Position numbers and translations under genes: made by a program. Source: Actinomycetes bacterium (GTDB lineage: Bacteria > Actinomycetota > Actinomycetes > Propionibacteriales > Propionibacteriaceae). Taken from it: DNA of 30,547 nt. The stretch spans positions 1 through 30,547 of the forward strand of contig JAEZZG010000027.1 of the NCBI GenBank assembly GCA_023442485.1, in the 5' to 3' direction. The notes under the pieces are model-generated. The model had not been told where the DNA came from and ran no database searches. It worked only from the letters and a program-made list of their open reading frames with translations. Positions 1-6,182 of this stretch are shown one piece after another. The stretch's first letter is position 1, and every line of letters starts with the position of its first letter.

Positions 1-116
1 TTGTGGAGGCGGCTCATGGAGGAGTTACTGATGCCTGCTGCTTCCATGAGTTGGGTTTTGTTCATGTCTTTGTCGATGACTAGTTTCCACAGTTTTTTGT
101 AGCTCATGTGGCTCAT
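1..116 (-). CDS. XRE-family helix-turn-helix regulator (partial, runs off left edge)
   Basis: I translated this short reading frame directly from the minus strand. It begins with ATG at 116-114 and gives 38 residues before the window ends. The start reads MSHMSYKKLWKLVIDKDMNK, followed by TQLMEAAGISNSSMSRL, which is a typical Cro/C1 (YozG-like) helix-turn-helix with the recognition helix around ISNSSMSRL. The ATG overlaps the TGA of the upstream gene as ATGA (116-113), so the two are translationally coupled. ATG at 107 (MSYKKLW) is another possible start. Small regulators of this type occur beside restriction-modification genes, and here it follows a methyltransferase fragment. It probably represses its own promoter or the locus to the left, but this is inference. 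The C-terminus lies outside the window. Confidence 0.72.
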   Translation of the reverse strand, partial: MSHMSYKKLWKLVIDKDMNKTQLMEAAGISNSSMSRLH

Positions 117-514
117 TGCTTGTTCTCCCCTTTGTTCCAGGCTGTGCCGTAGAGTTCGCCGCCGTCTTTATAGAGTTTGAGGACGGTGTTGTCGATGTAG
201 ATGAGTTTGATCTTGCCGAGGTATTTGTCGGCTAGTTCGGGAACGCGGGTGAAGGCTTCGAGGACGTCGCCGGATTCGCCGAGGATCAGCAGATTATCGG
301 GTTGGGGGTCGAGGTCGGCGCGCTCGGTGTAGGCGAATTCTCCAGACTTCGAGGTTTGGACGCCTTGGACATAGTCGTCGTAGCTGAGGGTGTGGGTTTC
401 GCGGTAGCGCGGATCGGACGGGTCAACCCAGGTGTAGCCATATTTGCCCGTCTCGGTAGGGATGAGAGCCTTATCCTTGTTGTACCAGGTGAGTTGGAGT
501 CGCTGGGCTGTCAT
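113..514 (-). CDS. Truncated type III restriction-modification DNA methyltransferase (Mod), N-terminal fragment
   Basis: The 133-residue product starts MTAQRLQLTWYNKDKALIPT and contains YGYTWVDPSDPRYRETHTL and NLLILGESGDVLEAFTRVPE. From memory of the family, this is the N-terminal region of site-specific adenine DNA methyltransferases of type III systems. In full-length proteins, hundreds of residues long, the KLIYID segment continues into the catalytic DPPF/DPPY motif and then the target-recognition and SAM-binding parts. Here KLIYID is followed instead by NTVLKLYKDGG and about 15 more residues, and then a stop. The catalytic motif and everything after it are missing, so it cannot be an active methylase. 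The start ATG at 514 has a purine-rich GGGAGAGA just upstream. The stop overlaps the start of the HTH gene. It is best read as an internally deleted remnant that keeps an open frame, or as a short protein retained for coupling. Confidence 0.6.
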   Translation of the reverse strand: MTAQRLQLTWYNKDKALIPTETGKYGYTWVDPSDPRYRETHTLSYDDYVQGVQTSKSGEFAYTERADLDPQPDNLLILGESGDVLEAFTRVPELADKYLGKIKLIYIDNTVLKLYKDGGELYGTAWNKGENKQ

Positions 515-825
515 CTATTCGTCTCTCCCTCAGTGATTGCTACTCGCGCGTGACGGACACGTCGCGGTCAATCCTCGTGCTGACGCTGTTCCTAGATTAC
601 TTCGCCAAGAGGTTCTGATAGCTCGTTGCAGATAGCTTAGTTAAATCGGATCGTAGACAGCCGGGCATCAGCCTATCGAGACCACGCCTTCGCCTGGCAC
701 ATCGTCGGCGTGGTCTACTAGGATGAGCTACGAACATGGCGCTTCTCGCCGAGTCATCGTCATCGGCACGACGTCGCTGAGTCACACCCCCGACGCCTAG
801 CCGCACCAAACTGAAAAGAGGACCC
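515..825. other. Intergenic region with inverted repeat, no gene seen
   Basis: This 311-base gap separates the leftward methyltransferase fragment from the rightward zinc-ribbon gene, so it should hold two divergent promoters. The only clear structure is a perfect 10-bp inverted repeat, 679-688 with 707-716 (AGACCACGCC / GGCGTGGTCT), around an 18-base loop. There is no T-run on either side, so an operator or cruciform fits better than an intrinsic terminator. Small frames here lack ribosome binding sites and recognisable products. Confidence 0.5.
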
Positions 826-1554
826 GTGAAGGTAGCAGCAGCCGATCAACATCGCCTCCTCGATCTCGTCGAGATTGACAAGACGATCCTCAGACTCAAC
901 CATCAGCGCACCACCTTGCCCGAACACGAGCAGATCAAAGCCAGGATGGTCGACTACCGCGCCCTGTCCGAGAAACTCGTCGAAGCCAACACCCGGCTTT
1001 CCGACGCCAAAGCCGAGCTGGATCGCATCGAAGCCGACCTCGGCCCCGCGCAGGTACGCCTGGAAAAGAACCGCACCATCTCTCAAGACGGTTCGGTCAA
1101 CGACGCCAAGGCCCTCCAAGCCATCCTCGACGAGATCGACCACCTCACCGGACGGATCGCCAAACTCGAAGACCAGCAGCTCGAAGCCATGGAGGCTGTG
1201 GACGTCGCAACTCAGCGCCGCGACAGCGTCGTCGGCGAACAACAAACCATCGAGACCGAGGTTCGGTCCATGATGGCTAGCCGCGACACCAAGACCAAAG
1301 AGATCGACCAGGCTATCGACAAGGAGAAGGCCAAGCGGGCGGCACTAGGACGTGCCCTCAATCCGCAACTCGTCCAGGCCTACGTCAAGATCGCCAAGCA
1401 GCGCGGGGACGTCGGTGCCGGTGAACTCGTCAACGGTATCTGCACCGGGTGCGGACTCGCCCTCAACCCCACCGATCTGGCTCGCATCGCCGCAGCACAT
1501 GCTGACGAGGTGATTCGCTGTGAAGAATGTGGACGGATTCTCGTCCGGCGCTAA
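826..1554 (+). CDS. C4-type zinc-ribbon coiled-coil protein
   Basis: This 242-residue protein has a long charged, heptad-like coiled coil (about residues 10-180) and a C-terminal zinc ribbon with two cysteine pairs, CTGCG near residue 206 and CEECGR near residue 232. It matches the conserved bacterial family typified by Chlamydia CT398 and mycobacterial Rv2229c. The biochemical role is not established; the shape suggests a scaffold or nucleic-acid-associated protein. The GTG start at 826 is preceded by AAAGAGGA, with 4 bases between. RNase P RNA begins only about 8 bases after the stop codon, so the two probably share a transcript. Confidence 0.85.
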   Translation: MKVAAADQHRLLDLVEIDKTILRLNHQRTTLPEHEQIKARMVDYRALSEKLVEANTRLSDAKAELDRIEADLGPAQVRLEKNRTISQDGSVNDAKALQAILDEIDHLTGRIAKLEDQQLEAMEAVDVATQRRDSVVGEQQTIETEVRSMMASRDTKTKEIDQAIDKEKAKRAALGRALNPQLVQAYVKIAKQRGDVGAGELVNGICTGCGLALNPTDLARIAAAHADEVIRCEECGRILVRR

Positions 1555-1561
1555 ACTGTAG

Positions 1562-1962
1562 GGCGGACAAGCCAGCCGGGTGATCGCAGTGGCCTAGGCC
1601 ATTGAGGAAAGTCCGGACTCCACAGAGCAGGGTGGTGGGTAACGCCCACCCGGGGTGACCCGCGGGAAAGTGCCACAGAGAATAGACCGCCTGACCTATC
1701 ACCGTCAGGTAAGGGTGAAACGGTGGTGTAAGAGACCACCAGCGGCCTAGGTGACTAGGACGGCTCGGTAAACCCCACCCGGAGCAAGACCAAGAAGGGT
1801 TCGGGATGTCGAACCCGCGGAAGTGCGGTTGCTCGCTGATCCTTCCGGGTAGGTCGCAGCATCGGCATAGCCGAGCGTGGACGCTAGAAACGGCGCCCGC
1901 AGATGGATGATCACCGGCGCATGTGCGCTACAGAATCCGGCTTATAGGCCGGCTTGTCCATC
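1562..1962 (+). ncRNA. rnpB: RNase P RNA, bacterial class A
   Basis: This is the catalytic RNA of ribonuclease P, which matures the 5' ends of tRNAs. The universally conserved P4 5' strand is present as GAGGAAAGTCCGGACTC (1604-1620), and its 3' partner is the CTACAGAATCCGGCTTA stretch (about 1928-1943). The ends pair as helix P1: GGACAAGCC at 1565-1573 with GGCTTGTCC at 1951-1959. The length of about 400 bases and the AGGGTGAAA element near 1710 fit class A. The exact ends are estimated from P1. It lies almost directly behind the zinc-ribbon gene and faces map. Confidence 0.96.
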
Positions 1963-1975
1963 CCTTGCCTTCTCG

Positions 1976-1998
1976 CGCCAGCCCATTCCATTCTGGCG
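1976..1998. terminator. Possible hairpin terminator between rnpB and map
   Basis: A 6-bp inverted repeat (CGCCAG at 1976-1981, CTGGCG at 1993-1998) lies in the convergent gap just after rnpB. It has an 11-base loop and no following T-run, so a terminator role is only a positional guess. Confidence 0.25.
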
Positions 1999-2053
1999 AC
2001 GCCATCACCTTGACTAGCCGACACCATTCCAAGGTCTAGGGTGCTTGCTCGGT

Positions 2054-2962
2054 CTAGTGGATCGCCGACAAGTCAATCGCCGAGACATCCCCGCCCAGGA
2101 TCGGCTCGCCACTTGACGGCAAAGTCAAGATTTCCACGCCCGTCTCGGTCACCACCATGGACTGCTCGAACTGGGCACACCATGACTTGTCGAGGGTCGT
2201 CACCGTCCAGTCGTCATCCCAGGTCTCGGACTCGTAGTCACCGAGGGTCAACATCGGCTCGATGGTGAAGGTCATGCCGACCTGCATCGTCGTCGAGAAA
2301 CGAGGATCGTCGTAGTGGGCGATGATGAGCCCCGAATGGAAGGCCGTGTGTACCCCGTGCCCGGTGTAGTCGCGCACCACCCCGTAGCCGAAGCGGTTCG
2401 CATAAGACTCGATAACCCGGCCAATCACCGACACCGGACGCCCCGGACGCACCGCCTTCATCGCCCGATACATCGACTCGCGGGTGCGTTCGCTCAGCAG
2501 CTTGGCTTCCTCCGAGACTTCGCCGCAGTAGAAGGTGGCGCAGTTATCGCCGTGGACGCCGTTTTTATAGGCGGTGATGTCGATCTTCACCAGGTCGCCG
2601 TCTTCCAAGGGACGGGCGTCGGGGATTCCGTGGCAAATCACCTCGTTCACCGAGGTGCAGATGGACTTGGGAAAACCGCAGTATTCCAGGGCCGACGGGT
2701 AGGCGCCGTGGTCGCACATGAACTCGTGGGCCACCTTGTCGAGGTGGTCGGTGGTCACGCCAGGGGCGATCTCGGCCGCCGCCACCAGGATCGCGTCGGC
2801 GGCGATTCGTCCTGCTTCGCGCATCGCCTCGATTGTTTCCTCACTCTGGACGTCGGAGCCACGGTAGGGCGGGTCGTAGTCGAGACCGACGTAGTTGGGG
2901 CGCGGGATGGAGGCGGGGACAGGACGAAGAGGGCTCACCGGATAAGGCGTTATATAGTTCAC
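2054..2962 (-). CDS. map: Methionine aminopeptidase, type I
   Basis: This cytosolic metalloprotease removes the N-terminal methionine from new proteins. The 302-residue product has all the metal and catalytic residues of the family, with spacing close to E. coli MetAP: H111 (CHGIPD), D128 (KIDIT), D139 (HGDNCATF), H202 (TGHGVH), E235 (TIEPML) and E266 (QFEQSMV). A proline-rich N-terminal extension of about 40 residues (PVSPLRPVPASIPRPNYV) matches the extension of actinobacterial MetAP1c, which in mycobacteria is reported to contact the ribosome. The GTG start at 2962 has no clear Shine-Dalgarno; a TAGACT hexamer ends 7 bases before it, which suggests a leaderless transcript. It is transcribed in the same direction as the DUF2510 gene upstream of it. 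Confidence 0.95.
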   Translation of the reverse strand: MNYITPYPVSPLRPVPASIPRPNYVGLDYDPPYRGSDVQSEETIEAMREAGRIAADAILVAAAEIAPGVTTDHLDKVAHEFMCDHGAYPSALEYCGFPKSICTSVNEVICHGIPDARPLEDGDLVKIDITAYKNGVHGDNCATFYCGEVSEEAKLLSERTRESMYRAMKAVRPGRPVSVIGRVIESYANRFGYGVVRDYTGHGVHTAFHSGLIIAHYDDPRFSTTMQVGMTFTIEPMLTLGDYESETWDDDWTVTTLDKSWCAQFEQSMVVTETGVEILTLPSSGEPILGGDVSAIDLSAIH

Positions 2963-3022
2963 GACGCTCAGTCTAGACGACTGACCAACCCGTCTGCTGG
3001 CTGTGGCTGCTTGGCCGGAAAA

Positions 3023-3043
3023 CCCGGCACCGCCGAAACCGGG
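3023..3043 (-). terminator. Possible terminator of the DUF2510 gene
   Basis: On the minus strand, CCCGG and CCGGG arms flank an 11-base loop, followed by TTTTCC (T-run at 3019-3022). It lies just after the DUF2510 stop and before map. The stem is short, so the call is tentative. Confidence 0.35.
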
Positions 3044-3046
3044 AGG

Positions 3047-4069
3047 CTAGGGTTCGACCCGCAGTGTCGTCCGGGCGTAGTCAACCTTCTTTTGCACCAC
3101 GACATCGTCGATGGTGGCAGTCGAGAGGTAGAAAGAGAGGATGTCAGGGTCGCCGGTATCAACCACGACCAGGTCAATGATGTCGCCCTTGACTTTGCGA
3201 TCCATCGGGAAGTCGACGCGTACTTCCGAGCGCAGATACCAGGCAGGGTGCCCGTCAACGGTGATCTGCTCCGAAGTGATGTCGCTTCGCCCGGTGAAAC
3301 CAGTGAAATAAGACGAGGTCGCGAAGCAACTCATCGCTCCGTAGGCAGCAACCTTCGGCGAGGTAAAACCTGAAGCCCTATCCAAGGAGCCCACGGCGGC
3401 ACTAGACATCCAGTTGTGGGTGATCGGATACCAGTTGGAGCTGACGTCAAGCGCCCAGGTCAAGGTCAGCCCACCCTTGAGCCATCCCGGGATTGCTTCC
3501 ACCGACAAATGCCTGGCGTAGAGACGACCGCCTAAGTACCTGCCCTCGCCACTTGTCTCCATGACTGGACACTCAGTGAATCCACCACCTGAAGGTTGCG
3601 GGCTTTGGGTGTCCTCGTGACTAGCCGCCGGGGTCGGGTCGAGCTCATTCCATGCCGAGACGGTCGGTTTGGCAGAGTTCATGTCGGGCTGGGCCTGGTT
3701 TGACGTCGACTGGTCTGAACCGCGCGGGGAAAGAATCAGCCACAACACCAGGAGTAGAACGACGACGATTGAGACGACGGCCAACAACAAGGCAATCGGC
3801 GCTTTGCGCGGGCCGGTACTCGAACCCGAACCCCCGCCCGGCCGACCAACTCCGCCAGGACCGCCAGTTCCGCCAGCGCCGCCAGGACCGCCAGTTCCGC
3901 CAGCGCTGCCAGCCCCACCCCCGAACCGGTTGCCTGGACCGCCAACTCCACCAGGCATACCTGGCCCGTTGGAGGGGAATGAAGACGCCGCCCACTGACG
4001 TCCGTTCCAGTAGCGCACATGGCCGGGAGTTCCGGCTGGGTCCGGGTACCACCCTGGGGAACTTGTCAT
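3047..4069 (-). CDS. DUF2510-domain membrane protein with Gly-rich linker
   Basis: From ATG 4069 the product has 340 residues. It opens with a DUF2510 motif (GWYPDPAG...VRYWNGRQW, residues 6-26). A Gly/Pro-rich, low-complexity linker follows (about 35-85), then one transmembrane helix (about 91-113, IALLLAVVSIVVVLLLVLWLI) and an extracytoplasmic domain of about 225 residues that I cannot assign. DUF2510 proteins are common in Actinobacteria and lack a defined biochemical role. A GTG at 4099 would add ten residues; I prefer 4069 because the domain normally begins at the N-terminus and a TAACAT hexamer lies 7 bases before this ATG, consistent with leaderless translation. The linker contains a perfect 27-base tandem duplication. 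The gene is divergent from glnA2. Confidence 0.8.
   Translation of the reverse strand: MTSSPGWYPDPAGTPGHVRYWNGRQWAASSFPSNGPGMPGGVGGPGNRFGGGAGSAGGTGGPGGAGGTGGPGGVGRPGGGSGSSTGPRKAPIALLLAVVSIVVVLLLVLWLILSPRGSDQSTSNQAQPDMNSAKPTVSAWNELDPTPAASHEDTQSPQPSGGGFTECPVMETSGEGRYLGGRLYARHLSVEAIPGWLKGGLTLTWALDVSSNWYPITHNWMSSAAVGSLDRASGFTSPKVAAYGAMSCFATSSYFTGFTGRSDITSEQITVDGHPAWYLRSEVRVDFPMDRKVKGDIIDLVVVDTGDPDILSFYLSTATIDDVVVQKKVDYARTTLRVEP
3852..3905. repeat. 27-bp perfect tandem duplication in DUF2510 linker
   Basis: Two identical, adjacent 27-base units occupy 3852-3878 and 3879-3905 (each begins CCGCCAGGACCGCCAG). On the coding strand they add nine residues per unit to the Gly/Pro/Ala/Thr linker and keep the frame. 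Because both copies are exact, this is a likely slippage or copy-number-variable site. Confidence 0.85.
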
Positions 4070-4197
4070 ATAATCAATGTTAGGTGAGGAACTGCTCACC
4101 TCAAACGTCTCGCTGAGTCCGGTGTGCCGAACCTTCGTCTCCTTGAAAACATGCCAGGCACCAACAAAGCTGGACCGGCGTGCGCAACCGCCGCAAC

Positions 4198-4213
4198 GTA
4201 ACCTAGGTGTTAC
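4198..4213. promoter_or_regulatory. Candidate operator upstream of glnA2 (GTAAC-N6-GTTAC)
   Basis: Two inverted 5-base arms, GTAAC at 4198-4202 and GTTAC at 4209-4213, are separated by 6 bases and lie 22 bases before the glnA2 ATG. The spacing equals that of GlnR boxes (GTNAC-N6-GAAAC), but the second half matches poorly. It may be a nitrogen-control site, another operator, or chance. Confidence 0.3.
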
Positions 4214-4235
4214 TCAACTGAGGCAGGCTAACTTC

Positions 4236-5564
4236 ATGGATAAGCAGACTGAATTTGTGCTTCGCACCGTCGAAGAGCGCGATATTCGATTCATCCGCCT
4301 CTGGTTCACAGACGTGCTTGGTTTCCTCAAATCAGTCGCGATGGCCCCGACGGAACTCGAAGGCGCATTCAGTGAAGGAATCGGGTTTGACGGCTCCGCG
4401 ATCGAGGGGTACGCCCGCGTCTATGAATCCGATATGGTCGCCCACCCCGATCCGTCCACATTCCAGTTGTTGCCGTGGCGAAAGACCGTCGGTACCGCCC
4501 GCATGTTTTGCGATATTTCCCTTCCTGACGGCTCGCCTGCCTTCGCTGACCCCAGATTCGTCCTCAAGCGCGCGATGAAGCGTGCCGCAGACATGGGTTT
4601 CACCTTCTATACCCATCCCGAGATCGAGTTCTTCCTGCTGCACAAAGACTCCAACCCGCTCAACCCCGTCCCACTCGATGAGGCCGGATATTTCGACCAC
4701 ACCATGATGGATGCCGGTACCGACTTCAGACGCGACACCATCACCGCATTAGAGGAGATGGGGATCTCGGTCGAGTTCAGCCACCACGAGGGCGCACCCG
4801 GTCAGCACGAGATCGACCTGCGCTACGCTGACGCACTGACCATGGCCGACAACATCATGACCTTCCGCGTCGTCGTCAAGGAACTGGCTGTCCAACACGG
4901 CATCCACGCCACCTTCATGCCGAAACCCTTCATGGGTCGTCCAGGGTCAGGGATGCACACCCACATGTCCTTGTTTGAGGGGGACACCAACGCCTTCTTT
5001 GACGCCTCCGACGAGTGCCACATGTCAAAAATTGGCCGTCACTTCATCGCCGGAATTCTCGCCCATGCCGGGGAGATTTCGGCTGTGACGAATCAGTGGG
5101 TGAACTCCTATAAGCGTCTGGTTTCTGGGGGTGAAGCCCCCAGGTATATCTGTTGGGGACGCAATAACCGCTCCGCTCTCGTTCGGGTGCCCATGTTCAA
5201 ACCCACCAAGTCCGCCTCCGCCAGGATTGAGCTGCGCTCGATCGACTCGGCAGCCAACCCCTACCTGGCTTTCGCCCTGGCACTCAACGCCGGGCTCGAC
5301 GGTATCGAGCGTGAACTTCCGCTCCCATTAGAAGCGGAAGATAATGTGTGGCGAATGACGGATCGAGAGCGCAAGGCCGCCGGTATTCAGATGTTGCCGG
5401 ACAATCTCAACGAGGCAATCAAGATGATGGAATCCTCCGAGCTTGTCGCAGAAACCCTCGGCGAGGACACCTTCGACTTCTTCCTGCGCAATAAGCGGGC
5501 CGAGTACCAGGAGTATTCACAACAAGTCACTGCCTTTGAACTCAACCGGATGTTGTCGATCTAG
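4236..5564 (+). CDS. glnA2: Glutamine synthetase GlnA2-type (GSI without adenylylation site)
   Basis: It belongs to the family catalysing ATP-dependent formation of glutamine from glutamate and ammonium. The 442-residue protein has the GSI motifs in order: GFDGSAIEGY, HPEIEFFL, GAPGQHEIDLRY, PKPFMGRPGSGMH, NSYKRL and ARIELRSIDSAANPYLAF. Its length matches mycobacterial GlnA2 (about 446). Where GlnA1 has the adenylylated tyrosine (KDLYELPPEE), this protein reads DNVWRMTDRE, so GlnE should not modify it. The reading frame is open back to 4077, but ATG 4236 with GAGGCAGG about 8 bases upstream gives the family start MDKQTEFVL. It begins an operon with the SCP-like gene (12-base gap) and glnE, the gene order also known in mycobacteria for glnE and glnA2. 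The physiological substrate of GlnA2 enzymes is not certain. Confidence 0.92.
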   Translation: MDKQTEFVLRTVEERDIRFIRLWFTDVLGFLKSVAMAPTELEGAFSEGIGFDGSAIEGYARVYESDMVAHPDPSTFQLLPWRKTVGTARMFCDISLPDGSPAFADPRFVLKRAMKRAADMGFTFYTHPEIEFFLLHKDSNPLNPVPLDEAGYFDHTMMDAGTDFRRDTITALEEMGISVEFSHHEGAPGQHEIDLRYADALTMADNIMTFRVVVKELAVQHGIHATFMPKPFMGRPGSGMHTHMSLFEGDTNAFFDASDECHMSKIGRHFIAGILAHAGEISAVTNQWVNSYKRLVSGGEAPRYICWGRNNRSALVRVPMFKPTKSASARIELRSIDSAANPYLAFALALNAGLDGIERELPLPLEAEDNVWRMTDRERKAAGIQMLPDNLNEAIKMMESSELVAETLGEDTFDFFLRNKRAEYQEYSQQVTAFELNRMLSI

Positions 5565-5576
5565 GGCGGTGGAGGC

Positions 5577-6182
5577 GTGGTGAATCAGCCCCCGCGAACG
5601 ACCCGAATCAGCCATCAAGACAGAGCGCGGGGAAGACGGAGTCGCAGCTTAGCCCAGATGCGTCAGGCCCTGACCCAGGCCCTCGACGTCCTCGACGATG
5701 CCGAGATTGGTGAGCCAGTCGCAACCGAATATCGACGCAGATCGCCGCAGTGGCGCTCCCTCGCTCAGGCAAGGGCGGAAGTGGACCCGTCGGGGTTAGA
5801 TCATCTCCAAGAAGTGCTCACCGATGCCGTGATATGTCAGATCGCGGCAGGGTGCGCACCCGATCCGTCGGGGTATCGATGGGCGTCTCGCTATTTGGCC
5901 GCGCGTCTCGGGCAGACCTACCCAGGGCAGGCCATTGAGGTGCGAATCCCTCCGCACACCGCCGTCCAACTCGGCTCTTTCACCACCGAAACCAGCCACC
6001 ACCGTGGCACGCCGCCGAATGTGGTCGAAATGGACGCCGATCTCTTCATCCGGCTCAGTTGCGGATTCGTTGCATGGAGTGAGGTTACGGACGGGGGAAT
6101 CCTATTTTCTGGGGCCCACGCGGACGAGCTTGGCCAGATGTTGCCGCACTATCAACCGTCATGGATGCGAGGGGAATCATGA
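5577..6182 (+). CDS. SCP-2-like (sterol carrier family) conserved protein
   Basis: This is a 201-residue soluble protein with no membrane segment or signal peptide. The second half (about 115-195: AIEVRIPPHTAVQLG, PPNVVEMDADLFIRLSCG, GGILFSGAHADELGQMLP) resembles the actinobacterial SCP-orthologue domain, and the N-terminal part (LTQALDVLDDAEIGE...) is helical. SCP-2 folds bind lipids or act as small accessory domains; no specific ligand can be read here. The start is GTG 5577 or GTG 5580, behind GGTGGAGG (5568-5575); 5580 has the better spacing. It sits 12 bases after glnA2 and its TGA overlaps the glnE ATG (ATGA at 6179-6182), so it is translationally tied to the nitrogen operon. Confidence 0.75.
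   Translation: MVNQPPRTTRISHQDRARGRRSRSLAQMRQALTQALDVLDDAEIGEPVATEYRRRSPQWRSLAQARAEVDPSGLDHLQEVLTDAVICQIAAGCAPDPSGYRWASRYLAARLGQTYPGQAIEVRIPPHTAVQLGSFTTETSHHRGTPPNVVEMDADLFIRLSCGFVAWSEVTDGGILFSGAHADELGQMLPHYQPSWMRGES

Noticed and set aside
3050..3070. GGGTTCGACCC resembling a tRNA T-arm
   Set aside because: No acceptor or anticodon stem can be folded around it, and it lies inside the 3' end of the DUF2510 gene.
2315..3373. 352-residue open frame antisense to map and the DUF2510 gene
   Set aside because: It spans two convincing opposite-strand genes and their junction; a shadow frame of GC-rich codons.
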